Of a DNA stretch of 64,000 nucleotides, positions 1 to 11,795 are shown one piece after another. Each line of letters opens with the position of its first letter. The first letter of the stretch is position 1. The DNA comes from Dichetophora obliterata (Eukaryota; Arthropoda; Insecta; Diptera; Sciomyzidae), in the NCBI GenBank assembly GCA_963920525.1, contig OY986436.1:6932501-6996500 (forward strand). Direction: 5' to 3'. The notes beneath the pieces were generated by a model. That model saw only the letters and a program-made list of their open reading frames with translations. It ran no database searches and was not told where the DNA came from. The position numbers and the translations under genes were made by a program.

Positions 1-339
1 GGAAATGGATAACGAAATGTAGGAAATGCAATTAATAAATTTCAACTAACATATTCACAGGTTTAAGAAAAAATATTTTACCTATATTTACAAAAAATTA
101 TTTAAAAGTTTTATTTTGCGACCTAATTCTATAAAAACTCAATTGTGTTCTTTTGTGATAAACAAATCCGTCGAGACAAAGCTTTCGTGAAAAAATCCGA
201 AAAACAGCTGTCAAAAGTTGGTGCGTTCGGATTGTTGAATAGCAACTCTACGAATGTTCGAATACGATGTAATGATTCGGATTGCAGAATACGATATTAC
301 GAATCCGAAAGAAAATTTACGCTACGGCGGATTCTGGAA
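1..339 (-). mobile_element. Partial MITE, TTCCAGAATCCG terminal-repeat family
   Basis: One end of a non-autonomous TIR element cut by the window edge. The right terminus (about 322-339) reads, on the minus strand, TTCCAGAATCCGCCGTAG and is followed by TA. Bases 1-235 match, in reverse complement, the segment around 40770-41003 of a full copy of the same family in a Marf1 intron, including the shared stretch around 160-215. The TA flank suggests a Tc1/mariner-type target, which is inference. The 65-codon open frame inside is not a gene. Confidence 0.75.
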
Positions 340-1999
340 TAGGGCTGTGACAAAACAGAATTTCAAATGATCTTCAGAAAAGAATAGGAAAAGTCATTTC
401 TAATGGTCTTTTCTGAATATCAAATGTAATTCCATAATTTTAATTGATCTATCCTTAATTTTAATTGAACTTTTTTCAAGTTCAAACATAATTTCTTAAT
501 CTCAATTGATCTTTTTAGAGATTCGAATGGAGTTCAGAGTTTCAATTGATCTTTTGTGAATTTCAATGGAATATTCTAAATTGGAAAATTACTTTTTTAA
601 TTTCATTTAATATTTTTCGAATTTCTTTGTACAGCTTTGAGAAGATCTTGTTCACACCGATCTTTCACACTTACCTTTGTTACATCTTCATTAAAAAATT
701 TAAAGATATCAGACTAGAATCGAATCGAAAAGTATAGAGTATCTTGTTGCAAAACCTGTCTCTGTATAAAAGTAAAAGCTCCTATTCTGCCAAACTGCAC
801 CTTAAGGCACAATTTTCCACAGCTGTTATCTGCAAAAGCTTTTAATCTTTAATGCATAACGAAAACAATGATATTTTTTGTGCCATGCCGTAACCTCAAA
901 CTGAAATCAAGGAAGTTATTCAATTAACGAAATTCTCGCAGATTGCTTGATTTAACAATATGTTTACAATACAATGGAGCTCAATTAAGGCAAGCCAAAT
1001 GCATGATGCATCCTTTCAGTCTGCCGTCTAGAATGTATTCAATTACATGCGGTTGGGGGTTTTTTTTTTTTTTGTGTTAACGCCTGCAACAGCAGTGAAT
1101 GACATTTTAGGTCGCGTGAAAAGAAAACCGGCTATCTCTGATGAAACCCTTTGATTAAGCGTTTATTTTTTAATTTTGCATGCGAAATCTGACGAAGTGA
1201 AAGGCTCCTCTACGAATATCCGTCAAGATCATCAATTCCGGTTACGCTCGCATACGGAAGTGTTACATTTTTCCATATCTTGCCTACAGCAGCTTTTGTT
1301 TGCACCTTAATGCAAGATGGCATTCATTGTGGTTACTGCTTGTGGACTACTATTAAGTCCCTTGCTGAAGTTTTCATCACCTTTAGCTAGTGATGTATTA
1401 TTAGTTGTTAACTTAATCGTTACTAGTGCATAAGTTTTACACATTAGCATAAGTTAAGATCAAAGCTTATTCAAATCAATAGACAAACGTCAATCTTTAA
1501 CTTATCAAAACGTTTGTTTACCATGTTATTATAAGATTGTGTTTAATAATTTGTCTCCATTGATTTTGTTTCTAAGGGATTTGAACACATCAATTGCTTT
1601 TGCTATTTGGAATAATTAAAATACATTGTTTTCAGCAGACGTTGATTTGATTACTGTAATGTATGATAATATTAATTGTAGGGGGTAGTCAATAAAGTTA
1701 TTATTGATTAATTGTAGGACTACTGTTTGTAGAAAATTTATAGTTCTAGTGTTTTATGCATGGGCGTCCAAAAGGGGGACAAAGGGGGACAAGTGCCCCC
1801 TAGGCAGTGAACATTATTTAAATATCTTCATATTAAATCAAAAAGCCGCAAACTACAATTAAAAAATTTTACGGGAGAGTAAAAAACTTTATAAATTGTA
1901 ATTGTAAGTTGCGCTCAAACTAAAAGATTTTATAACTTTTTTAATACAAACTTTGTTTTTAGTTGTAGGAATATAAAATTTTTGAAATTGACCAGAAAT
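340..1999. other. No gene seen; AT-rich sequence with weak tandem motifs
   Basis: About 1.65 kb with no supportable exon. Around 430-590 a motif close to TCAATTGATCTTTT recurs several times at irregular spacing, probably an old degenerate tandem repeat. Around 1760-1800 a G-rich stretch (GGGGGACAAAGGGGGAC) resembles a transposon terminus, but I cannot pair it. Around 1815-1990 the sequence shares short blocks with the inner MITE near 19.68-19.94 kb. Confidence 0.5.
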
Positions 2000-2012
2000 T
2001 GAATTTGGGTCG

Positions 2013-2290
2013 CTCGCTTTGACTGAAATGGATATTGTGAATGGTATTCGTCGGCTGAAATCATCACAAAAACTAGATGTTGATGGTTTTTGTTATTTCT
2101 TCTTAGATAAATGTGCAATCAGTTTAGCATCTCCTCTTATGCTAATCCTTAATCATTGTGTTCTGGCAATTTCCTGGATTGCTGGAAAGTGTCTTTGGTA
2201 ACTCCTGTCCATAAATCTGGATCAAACAATAATGTTTCCAATTATAGACAAGCTCTCCACCATTTCAAAGCTCTTTGAATCCATTGTCAA
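2013..2290 (+). pseudogene. LINE reverse transcriptase fragment (fingers region)
   Basis: The translation contains MTEMDIVNGIRRLKSS, then CAISLASPLMLILNH and, in a shifted frame, WKVSLVTPVHKSGS followed by VSNYR. These are the N-terminal reverse-transcriptase motifs of Jockey/CR1-group non-LTR retrotransposons (known family pattern: ASPL..I.N, then P..K.G.......YRP). Frameshifts and loss of the rest of ORF2 show it is dead. It is a different lineage from the LINE at 4.7-9 kb. Confidence 0.65.
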
Positions 2291-2325
2291 AGAGAAAATG
2301 TTTTTTGCTCTAAGAAAGTTTCGGC

Positions 2326-2535
2326 GATCATAGTTAAGCTTGCGTCCGCTTATGAACGCAATTGTTTGCTCAAAGCTGCTGCTGCATTTCGCAAAGCCAA
2401 AAAGCGTCAGCTTACACTCAATGATATTGGGTATGGAGGAGGAGAAAAATTTTATCTTCACGAAAGCCTTACCAAAACAAACCGGGCGGTTATGCTGTAT
2501 GCTCATGATACAAAGAACTACAGATAAAGTATTGC
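2326..2535 (+). pseudogene. LINE ORF1 C-terminal fragment
   Basis: One frame reads AAAFRKAKKRQLTLNDIG and then EKFYLHESLTKTNRAVML. This resembles the conserved C-terminal part of ORF1 proteins in insect and vertebrate LINEs (pattern: YI.E.LT..NR.L...A), which binds the element RNA. It ends at a stop after KNYR. It lies just 3' of a reverse-transcriptase fragment in the same orientation, the reverse of the normal ORF1-ORF2 order, so the two pieces are either rearranged or from separate insertions. Confidence 0.45.
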
Positions 2536-2579
2536 GCATGTCTGCCATCTTTGTTATGACGTAGTTCGAGCTTGTCAAA

Positions 2580-3658
2580 GTGGCTAAATAAAAACGTAGT
2601 CACAATATATTTAAAGGGGATAATTTATTTATAGCGATGAAAAATATCGACATTTTATTATTGAAACTTGGTTTATTGAAATGAAATAAATTACATTATA
2701 AATATATTTATAAATAAATTTAAGCAAATATATTTTTCAGTACTATTATTGAAAATAAATTAATATACAACAGGGGTATTTTCTCCTATTTGTTCTCCTA
2801 CACAAAAAATAGCTACGTTGCTTGATGTGTTTGACAGCACTTTGATAGCTTTTTTTTCATTTTGTTGTTCTTTGCGTTTGTTGAAAGAAGTTGTGAATTC
2901 ATTTTATGGCCCAGATTAAAATCGTTATTACTCTCTTCAAAACCATTTAAAACTTTAGTACTAATTTTAATTACATAAAAGATAAATTAAAGTTATAATT
3001 TACACGTACTATAAGTGCACAATATTAGAAATTAAACTAAATTAATGCAATATTTCTTAAATGCTTGCAATTGTGCTGCTTGCTGCTTGTGTTTACTTTT
3101 TGCTTTTTCACATTTTCTTTTGTATGTATGCACCACGTGTTACATCTGACAAGTTTGAGTGACGTAGTGCGCAGAAGATTTCAAAATAGCGCACGGAGTA
3201 TGCTATCTGGATATCTTTGTTTCATGCTGTATGCTAGCAAACTGAAGTGAGAGAATAGACTTGTTGCTGCGTTCTCACTGCGTGGCCATGTGTATGTAAG
3301 AGCATCCAGTGATGGTGAGGCCAAATTGGTTTACAACACTAGGAGCGTTGACTGCATCGCTGGAATCTCTAACTAAAGTATCAAAGTTGTTTTGTTGCCT
3401 TTTTATCGGAGAATGTTTTTAAAACTAAAATTAATGTTATTGCGCCTATATTATAATATATTATTTTTTAGTTTTATCTATTTACTGTCCTTTCTTTTAT
3501 ATCTATTACTACTGTCTTTTCTCATTCACCTATCTTGTCTTAGTACTTTATTTTTATTTATTTTGATGTATTATTTGTTTAAAGCTGATTCTTTGTTGCT
3601 TTATTATGATTTTTTCTGATGAATCTTCTAATGGTGCGATTGATAATTACAAAGCCTT
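2580..3658. other. No gene seen; AT-rich intergenic or intronic sequence
   Basis: About 1.1 kb without a recognisable exon or a terminal-repeat pair I can support. The short open frames near 3065-3250 and 3392-3619 are T-rich low-complexity translations. Confidence 0.5.
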
Positions 3659-4723
3659 CCCAATAAGCCAAACAAGCTTGGAATAAGCTTATAGTAAGCT
3701 TACAAGCGTAAGCATCGCGCTTGGAAAAAGCTTGTAAAAACTGTTGTGAAATGCTTTCAAGTAATTGTAGAATAAGCAAAAAGGAACCCTTGGAAAAATA
3801 TTCCTTACTGTAATATTATTCCAAGCGTTTACTATTCAATTGGATATAAGTGTTGTTAATAAGCTTTCTACAATACTTACTTTGCAATTGGAAAAAATTG
3901 TTGTAAAAGTATTATTGAAAATAATTATTAAATAATTGGAAGTAAGTGTTATTGTAAGTTATTTACAACTGTTTATAAAAAATTGGAAAAAAGTGTTATA
4001 AAAATATTATTAAAACATTTATTAAATAATGGGAAGTAAGTATTTTTGCAAGCTTTTAACACAGGTTTTTCAGAAATTTAAGTAATCCAATTTGCTCGCC
4101 GTTAGCAAAGCAGCTAAAATTAATCTTCTTTGTAAAATGAATCAATATGAAAGACCTCACATCCGAATCTATAGAAACTTTATGTTTAGTACACAATAGG
4201 TAAAAACATTGCCACTCAAAAGAAATTTAATACAAATATAAACTATTTGGACCATTAAATATATATTTTTTTAAGCACATTGATGTAACTAACAAAATAA
4301 AAAGTATTTATTTAACCATAAAAATATTATAAAAGACTGACAATCATCATTACACGAGTTCTAATTATCACTGAACTCAAGCCACTAACATCAAAATTGT
4401 TAGTGATGGGACTTCATTTTTTATTGCAATTGCAATTTTCAATGATTGGGAATTCCCTTAAAATGTGAAAGTTGTGAAACTATTACATCTGAAAGCATTT
4501 TCCAATCATGCTTTGAAATCGCTTTGTTAATTAAACTACCAGTAAGCTAACTTCAAGCACTGTTATAAAAAGCTTACTGTTTTCCCGTTTCGATACAATT
4601 TTACAACACAACTAGTAAATTTATTACGTAGAAAAGTGTTTTCAAAGCATGTTTGGAAAAGGCTTTCATTATTCCATTGTAGGTAAGCTTACTCCAAACA
4701 CTATTACACAATGGTTGATTGGG
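3659..4723. mobile_element. MITE-like element, CCCAATAAGCCA terminus
   Basis: The left end reads CCCAATAAGCCAAACAAGC. The right end, in reverse complement, reads CCCAATCAACCATTGTG. The interior is a chain of imperfect inverted motifs built from AAGCTTAC and GGAATAAG, so the whole roughly 1.07 kb can fold on itself. No transposase is coded. The Jockey-like LINE begins directly to its right. Termini are imperfect and the target duplication is unclear, so exact ends are tentative. Confidence 0.5.
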
Positions 4724-4753
4724 TTAGTTCATGTTTTATGTAAACAATATAAT

Positions 4754-5239
4754 GGTTTGAACGTGATTCATTTTTATGCCAGAAGTTTGAATGGATTTAA
4801 ACTTGATTACGCAAGATATATTTTTGAAAACTCACCTGCTGACATAATTTGTATATCTGAGACATGGTTTAAACATGATATACCTGTTTTATTTTATACT
4901 TTTAATGACTTTAAACTTTTTCGCAGTGACAGGTGTGGAAAACGAGGTGGAGGTGTGGCTATGTATTGTAAGTCTTATTTAAATGTTAGGTTTGTAAATA
5001 AAGGTAGTGGTATATGTGAGTTCCTTAATGTAGAAATCTTTAATAAAAATACTAGTATCCTTGTGTCGTGTGTTTATAACCCCCATCGTTGTAATAGTGT
5101 TGAATCTTTTTTTACTGATCTCTCAAGTAGGGTACTTAGTTATGATTTTTTGATTATTTGTGGCGACTTTAATGTTAATATGCTCCGCACTGATTCTACC
5201 ACTGAGAACTTTTTTTTCACTCAACGACGTGTGGTTTAA
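4754..5239 (+). pseudogene. LINE ORF2 endonuclease domain (broken)
   Basis: The reading frame shows the apurinic/apyrimidinic endonuclease order: HFYARSLNG at the start, then DIICISETWF (catalytic Glu), GGGVAMY and LIICGDFNVNM (catalytic Asp-Phe-Asn). A frameshift near 5239 moves the tail (LLDICLVS, then LSDHDLIF with the SDH motif) into another frame ending near 5480. This domain nicks target DNA in non-LTR retrotransposition. It is inactive here. Confidence 0.8.
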
Positions 5240-5477
5240 AAACCGTGAATTCCAATATTCCAACAAGATATGGACATAATTGTGAGCCTAGTCTACTTGA
5301 TATATGCTTAGTTTCCGACATTTCCTTAGTTTTAAAATTTGACCAAATGACTTTCCTCTCGGACCATGATTTAATATTCTGTAGTGTTAATGTAAACTTT
5401 GGTAGTACAAGGCAAGTTTTTCATATCGGGACTACAAATCTGTTAATTTTGAAGCACTTTTTCGTGACCTGTCTACT

Positions 5478-6980
5478 ATGAGATTCAATGACTGCTACTT
5501 GTATGACTCTGTGGACGAAAAACTAAGAGTTTTCATGAACGAATTAAATGTTGTCTTCGACCTTAATGTTCCTTTACGTAGAGTTGAAGTTAATAATTCC
5601 TGTTGTCCCTGGTTCACTAATAGTGTTATGTGTGCCATTAAATTAAGAAATAAGCTTCATTCTAAGTGGAAAACTAACCGTTCGAATGAAAACTGGGAAA
5701 ATTACAAAAGAGCGCGTAATGATGCCACTCTAATAGTTAATTTGGAGAAGAAAAAATTCTTCAGTGCTAAGCTTAATCCGAACCTAAACTCTAAACAGCT
5801 TTGGCAAAATATTAAAAAACTTAGAGTATTTAGCAGTGAACAGAAAGACTGCAACTTGGACCCTAATGTGCTTAATGAGTTTTTTTTGACCAGTGGAAGT
5901 TCAAGTTCGAATACATTTACTAACGTTTTTGAAGCACCTACAATATCTGATAACACTGACTTTCCCTCATTTGAATTTGTGTGTGTTAATGAAGATCGTG
6001 TGGCTAAATGTTTAATGCAGTTAAGTTCTAACGCAATAGGAATCGATGGAATGCCTCTTAGGTTTATTAAGCTTGTCTTTCCTTATATATTAGGTCCTTT
6101 AACCCATATCATAAACCACTCACTTACCTGTTCCCGATTTCCTGAGTTGTGGAAAGTAGCAACAGTAATCCCAGTAGCTAAAACTGCATCCGCATCAGAT
6201 CCCAAGGACTACAGGCCCATTAGTATATTACCTGCCCTGGGCAAGGTTCTAGAAAGAATTATGACTGATCAAATCGCTGAATTTTTATTTGATAATAAGC
6301 TTTTATCGCCATTGCAGTCTGGCTTTAGAGCTGGGCACAGCTGTTCGACGGCAGTATTAAAGATAGTTGATGATATTAGGATAGCGTATGACCAAAACTT
6401 TATAACTCTTCTCTGCCTTATTGATTTTTCTAAAGCTTTTGATTCTATTTGTCATACTTTACTTTGTGATAAGCTTCAACATTATTTTTACTTTAGTAAT
6501 AATACAGTTAAATTAGTTTCTCATTACCTACAATAGAAGGCAGAAAACAACGAGTAAAAGTTGGTGGCACATTTTCAAACCTTAAAACAATAAAAACAGG
6601 AGTTCCTCAAGGATCGATTTTAGGCCCCCTTCTATTTTCTATCTTTATTAATGATGTTTTCTCCATTTGTAAACATTCTTTTATACATGCGTACGCCGAT
6701 GACATTCAAATTTACATTTCTCGACCAGCTTGTCTTTTAGAAGACTTGAGCTATAGATTGAACTTGGATTTACTCTCGCTAAACAGATGAGCTACCGCAA
6801 ACTTGCTTCTTATAAATACCCTAAAGTCAAAAGTTTTGCCGATTGCGAGGACTGACTCAGGCTTTGTAGATATTCCGCCATTGTTCATTGGGTCTAATCA
6901 GTTGGAATTTGTAAGCAAAGTAAAAAATCTTGGCTTTGTACTGAATTCTAAACTAACATGTACTGATCATATTAATATCC
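5478..6980 (+). pseudogene. LINE ORF2 reverse transcriptase (broken)
   Basis: The first 352 codons carry the linker and reverse-transcriptase blocks: IGIDGMPLRFIKL, WKVATVIPVAK, DYRPISILPALGKVLE, QSGFRAGHSCSTA and LIDFSKAFDSI. After a frameshift near 6535 the frame continues with [14 protein letters not shown] and [10 protein letters not shown], the active-site YADD. A stop falls at about 6789. The thumb region then runs to 6977, where a TIR element interrupts it. Confidence 0.8.
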
Positions 6981-8088
6981 CAAGTAACATTGTTGGAGCA
7001 ACTAGGTGCGAGTGAGTCCTAAAAGTGTTCTATATGTGTATAATATGCGGTTAAAGCTTTACCGCAGCTTTGTTTGCTGCTAGTTGCTTTTAATTTTAAA
7101 GAAAATGCTCTAAATATGATTTTTTTACCATTTTGAGCTTTAATATTTTATACAGCTCTGTAAAGGATTTTATCAAATTTGCAAAAGAGCAGAACTCTAA
7201 AATTTACTACTTGCTCTGTAAAGGATCTTTTAAAGTAATAAAAATTACTATACAGCAGTTTTAAAACTCGTAGATTGAGTATAATATTTGCTTTAATGTG
7301 TATTTTTGTATTGCATTTTTAAAGCGAATAGATATAAAATACTGTAAATTAATGCAATAAATTTTTTGGGAATAACAAGTGACTAAAAAATCTGATAAAG
7401 AGCTTCTTTTAAAAAAAAGGCGATCTTATAAAAAATAGAAAATCTTCGGAGTTGAAGCAAGCTAAATATTAGTGTTTACAATAATATTTAAAACGAAATT
7501 GATGATTTCTACGATACATATATTTAAGAATAAAGTACTTAAATCATTTTTAGTTGATCTTAAAGAATGTTAATAATTTTCCAACTATTTTTAAATAATT
7601 AACACTTCTTAATTTTAATTATTTGTTAAGCCCGTTGTAGTTTTTCGAAGTACTACATTCACGTTTCCGATAAATTCAAAAGCGCACCGAAATTCGCAGC
7701 ATATAACGAATACACGAACATGAGTCTGATATAATAATCACTTTATTATTTCTTTAATTTATTTGTCATTCTTATCATCACAAACACTTGTCAAATTTTA
7801 TATATTTATTGAGTTTATTTTTAACACATACATACTTAAACGAATAATAAAAAAGAGCTTTGCAAGAGCTCTTATTTGGGTTTGACAGGGACTCTTTTAA
7901 AAGTTTACAGCTACTTCTACTCCACATATGAAGTAAAAATAGTGCTTTTAAACTCAAGAAAGTAGCCTTATATATTCTCTGCAAGAGCTTTAGTAGCGCG
8001 ACTAAAGCTATAGTTGAAGCTTGCTGCTATATAAGATAGCACTATAAGCTCTGCAAGAATGAATATATGGCTAATATTGTTACTTGGG
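6978..8088. mobile_element. 1.1 kb MITE inserted in the LINE, CCCAAGTAAC terminus
   Basis: The left end CCCAAGTAACATTGTT is matched by CCCAAGTAACAATATT at the right end in reverse complement. TA precedes and follows it (6976-6977 and 8089-8090). The LINE reading frame is continuous when element plus one TA are removed (HIN, then SVVGKIYG), so this is a clean insertion with a TA duplication. The interior is self-complementary around motifs such as GCAAGAGCTC and CTGTAAAGGATC. It has no coding potential. A TA target suggests a Tc1/mariner-type transposase. Confidence 0.8.
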
Positions 8089-8626
8089 TAGTGTCGTTGG
8101 GAAAATATACGGAACATTACGATATTTACGTACTTCTTCTAGCTTTACCCCTCTAGAAACACGTCGCAGACTTGTGGTTCAAATGATTATGCCTCATATA
8201 TCTTTCTCAGACGTTTTGTATAGCCAGCTTGACTCAAAGTCGCAACATAAACTTCTTGTTTCGTTTAATAACGCTGCTAGATATGTTTATGATGTTAATA
8301 GATTTGATTATATTTCTGTCCGAAGTAGAGGCATTTTAGGTTGCGGTTTAATGGATTACTTGAACGTTCGAAACATTATATTTTTACATAAACTTATTTA
8401 CTGCCAAAGTCCTGAATATTTATATGAAAAACTTCAATTCTTACAATCTTCTCGATCCTCAAATTTAATCGTTCCTAGGCACAACTTTTTAAACAGCAGT
8501 AGATTCTTTTACATAAGCACCATTAGACTTTGGAATTCACTACCAAATTATTTAAAACAAATGGTATTAAGAATCAGCTTTAAACGTGCAATATATAATC
8601 ATTTTGATATACAATTTAATCTATAA
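8089..8626 (+). pseudogene. LINE ORF2 C-terminal region, distal to the MITE
   Basis: This is the continuation of the LINE at 4.75-6.98 kb: SVVGKIYGTLRYLR, then PLETRRRLV, HISFSDVLYS, AARYVYD and a terminal block [12 protein letters not shown]. The last block is the conserved C-terminus of Jockey/CR1 ORF2 proteins. The copy at 36.1-36.65 kb shows the same order ([18 protein letters not shown]). This part is open to its natural stop. Confidence 0.8.
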
Positions 8627-8991
8627 TTTTAATCTATTTTATCTATCGTTTTCTTTTCTTTTTCTATACATTTCTTATAAACTTATCCCTAAACTAAATT
8701 CAATTATTACTGTTGTTTATCTTTTTCTTCTACTAGTTAAATAAGTTACTTAGGATATTTCGTTCCTGATGTTTCATGCACAATATATTTTTGCTAATAA
8801 ATAATAGTTAATTTTGTCTACTTTTGAAATTTTTTCTGATTTGTATAATTTTAGTATTAATCTAGCAAGTTAAGTTATGATTCTTAATGTACTTTATTTC
8901 AATTGATGTACTATAAAAGACCCAGTCTTAGTGTACAATATTATAAACATTAAATAATAATAATAAAAAAAAAAATAAAAAAATAAAAAAG

Positions 8992-9420
8992 TTATAGCCC
9001 CGTATCAGTATGGATTTATGCCTAGTCGCTCTACAATTTTAAATTTCGTTTTTTTCACAAAGTACTGCTAATCTGCGTTTCCGGATGGATGTCAGGTGGA
9101 TGTCCTTTATACAGACTTTGCAAAAGCTTTTGATAAAGTCTCCCATTCTCTTTTAATCAAAAAACTTCAATGGATTGGATTTCATTCGAGCTTTCTTAGT
9201 TGGTTGACTTCATACTTATCTAATAGGCAGTGTGTCGTAGCCTTTGATAATGTTAAATCCTACCCATATATGGCTACGTCTGGTATCCCGCAGGGCAGCA
9301 TTTTGGGGCCCTTATTATTTATCATTTTTATTAATGACATTACTGCTATTAAAAGCTACTTAAAAGCTGTAAATGTCTTTTGTATGCCGATAACCTTTAG
9401 GTTTTCCTCAGAGTAAATAA
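8992..9420 (+). pseudogene. Second LINE reverse transcriptase fragment
   Basis: The translation gives YQYGFMPSRSTILN upstream, then VLYTDFAKAFDKVSH, WLTSYLSNRQCVV and [19 protein letters not shown]. These are palm motifs of a non-LTR reverse transcriptase from a lineage different from its left neighbour. Only about 140 residues survive and the YADD box is frameshifted. It starts immediately after the A-rich tail of the Jockey-like LINE, so that LINE probably landed in or next to this older fragment. Confidence 0.7.
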
Positions 9421-10356
9421 CTTGGCTGATATTGAATCCCTTCAATATAAAATTTTCAAACTGGACAAGTAAAATCAGTTACAAAAACTGTAAATTTTGT
9501 AAAATTGTTTTAACATGTTATTTATAATTTTGTTTGTTCTTGTAAACTTGAACAAAAGTTGAAAAATTTTCTTGTAGGACTAACGGCTTAGAAGATATAG
9601 TTGTTTGAGTACATGTCCGAATGACATATTTAGATTTTCTTTATGATTGTTCACTGTGTATACCTGCAAAAAAAAAATTAAAAATGATAAAAAATAAATA
9701 TGCAAATATTTTTCTTTTTTAAAGTACTATCCACGTGTAAAGTACCAAATTTTTACAAAAATGTGAGTTACAAAAAGCGTCTGATATGACATGGAATGAC
9801 CTATGTACCTTTTAATAAATAATATTAACATAATTTTTTTTACCGAAATATTATAATTTATTTATTAAGCTAATTGAAATATTTAATTATGTTTTTTTTA
9901 TATATTTTTTTTTATCAAACTGAACTCAAAATTCGAATTTATACAAAACCAAATCATAAAACCATTATGAAAAAGTGTTTTCTTTTTTTATTTGTTTTTT
10001 TTTTTTTCAAAGAAGTCAGTGTGGGAATTTTCGTGGGAGTTCGCTGAGGAAAAAATTTTGTTTTTTTTTCCTAATTTGAGGGAAATTCCGTTGAAGGTAC
10101 CTGGCAACACTGCTTCAAATAATTAACTAGTAAATTAATTTTACTAGAGTTCGCCAGTGGTAGAAATTCGATCATTTCACTTTGATCTTTCGACCTACTC
10201 TGTAACATGAGCTCACTTAAGTTCTCAGATGAGCGTAGAGAGAGGGAAAAAACAAGTTTATTTCTATTTTTAGTTTTTCGCTGTGTTAACCAACGCCTTT
10301 TCATACAAAAATACTATGTACTGAGAAAAGCTACAGTTACGTAATATCGTCATCAG
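9421..10356. other. No gene seen; AT-rich with poly-T tracts
   Basis: About 0.9 kb of AT-rich sequence with several long T runs. A short open frame on the minus strand (10071-10304) has no recognisable domain. Confidence 0.5.
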
Positions 10357-10368
10357 CAGGGCTCGGAT

Positions 10369-10495
10369 TTTGATGACCTAAAAAACTGCAAAAAATTACC
10401 TAAAAAATGACAAAAATTACCTAAAAACTGCAAAAAATTACATAAAAACTGACAAAAATTACCTAAAAGACGCAAACAATTACATAAAAAATAAA
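10369..10495. repeat. Degenerate short tandem repeat, TTACCTAAAAACTGCAAAAAA type
   Basis: Roughly six imperfect copies of a unit of about 21 bases alternating CTAAAAACTGCAAAAA and CTAAAAACTGACAAAAA. More diverged copies recur at about 10795-10985, on the other side of the hAT transposase fragment, so the array may be subterminal sequence of that element. Confidence 0.6.
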
Positions 10496-10589
10496 CAAAA
10501 AATAAAGTTTTAAAAATAAAACATTACTTAACTTAAAATTTATTTTATATAACTTTTTACATAGCGTTACAGTATATTACAAGGTACTT

Positions 10590-10700
10590 TTTTGAGTAAT
10601 TAAAATTTAAGGAACGTCGTGGCAAAATATGTTTGCAAACAGAAAAACGTCTTTCTACTTCTGCACTGGCAAAAGCAATATATTTAAAAGACGATAGTAG
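10590..10700 (-). pseudogene. hAT transposase C-terminal dimerisation domain fragment
   Basis: The minus strand reads FKYIAFASAEVERRFSVC and KHILPRRSLNF. The A-E-V-E-R-x-F-S block is the hallmark of the hAT family C-terminal dimerisation region, where transposase monomers join and which closes the catalytic Glu segment. Only about 35 codons are preserved and no upstream RNase H-like core is visible, so this is a relic. Confidence 0.75.
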
Positions 10701-10990
10701 TATTTTTGATTGAAGGGACTCTATTTTTTAAAGGAATATATTTTAAAATTGGCACTTTTACATTTTTCAGTACGAAAAAAAACGAAAAAACAATTATTTT
10801 AAAATTACACTAAAATTACCTAAAACACCGAAAAATGCTCTAAAAAATAAAAATCTCAAAAAATGACAATAAAATAACTTAAAAATCGCCAAAAAGGACC
10901 AAAAATGCCCTTGAACTAGTAAAAATGACCTGAAAACTAAAGCCGATGAAAAATGACGAAAAAATGACCCAAGAACTGTTCATATTTGGA

Positions 10991-11377
10991 ATTTAGGAAA
11001 CATAAATAAACGTTCTAAATAACCAGGAAATGTCTTGGAAGCAGCAGAAAAAAGATGATCTTAAAAATGAAAACTCCTTTTTCCGATTCCGCGTGAAAAA
11101 TTATTCATGATAGTGCTGGACATATTACCTAAAAAATGCTTATTGTAGGGTATCCGTAAAAGATAGCGAAAAATGGTACCAAACTGTTTTGATACGCCTA
11201 TTTAAATATAGATCAAAGGTCCATTTCTTAGTGCGCTTAAATGTTTTTTTTTTGCTTCTTCCATTTTCACGCGTCAAATCTCAGCAGTTTATTAAACATA
11301 TGCACGAAACCTGTTTATGCACCAGGGTCGACGCTGTGCATTGGGTGGAAAATAGAAGCATGTGCATTTGAGTATAT
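10991..11377. other. No gene seen
   Basis: AT-rich sequence leading to a MITE. The part just before the MITE (about 11300-11377) and just after it (11798-11882) may be a degraded element of the 16.9 kb MITE family, because 11855-11882 resembles that family's terminus (GCTGAATCGTGAATACACC). Confidence 0.4.
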
Positions 11378-11379
11378 TA

Positions 11380-11795
11380 GGGGTATTCACGGGTTGATGC
11401 GAAACGCAGTTGCGACGATGCGAAAATGCAAGATTGCGAACTTTCGCATCATTCCAACAACAAACACATTGGAAGCAATTTTACAACTCTTCTTGGATTA
11501 GGCACTGCTCAAACCAATTGCGAGAACGCACAAGCAGTGATGGTAAACAGATGATTCATGTTTTGGTTGTTTTCGAACGTAGTTGCCACCTGGGTAAAAC
11601 TTTAAAAAGGTTAAGTTTGTACGTAGATTTTAGTAACTTTTTATGATCTTGAAATAAGGTGGCAATATATTTACTGTTCACTCGACATTTAATTTTATTG
11701 CATAATGAAGTTGCAATATTGATGTTCACGCGTTAGTGCGCAAAATATCTTGCATTTTCACACTCTTGCAATTCGCAACAACCCGTGAATACCCC
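11380..11795. mobile_element. MITE, TA + GGGGTATTCACGGGTTG terminus
   Basis: A 416 bp element flanked by TA (11378-11379 and 11796-11797). The left end is GGGGTATTCACGGGTTG and the right end is its exact complement. Similarity continues inward as a long imperfect inverted repeat rich in GCGAA and TGCAA words. It codes for nothing convincing; overlapping short frames inside are shadows. Its terminus shares the formula GGG-N2-R-TTCA with three other, otherwise different MITEs in the window. Confidence 0.85.

Larger units (their letters stand above)
4750..8990 (+). mobile_element. Jockey/CR1-group LINE, 5'-truncated and split by a MITE
   Basis: A single non-LTR retrotransposon in plus orientation: apurinic endonuclease, reverse transcriptase and C-terminal region, then an AT-rich 3' UTR and an A-rich tail at about 8955-8990 (AATAATAATAAAAAAA type). 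There is no RNase H and no ORF1. It is broken by frameshifts near 5235, 5470 and 6535, by an in-frame stop near 6789, and by a 1.1 kb insertion at 6978-8088. The protein order and motifs match the related copy at 35.15-36.97 kb, which supports treating all the pieces as one element. Confidence 0.85.
10357..10990 (-). mobile_element. hAT transposon remnant
   Basis: The left side has a CAGGG-type end (CAGGGCTCGGATTTTGATG at about 10357), typical of hAT termini. About 240 bp inside lies a minus-strand piece of the hAT C-terminal dimerisation domain. Sequence on both sides is a degenerate array of ACCTAAAAA/TGACAAAAATT words. I could not find a matching right terminus or an 8 bp duplication, so the right limit is a guess. 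Confidence 0.5.
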
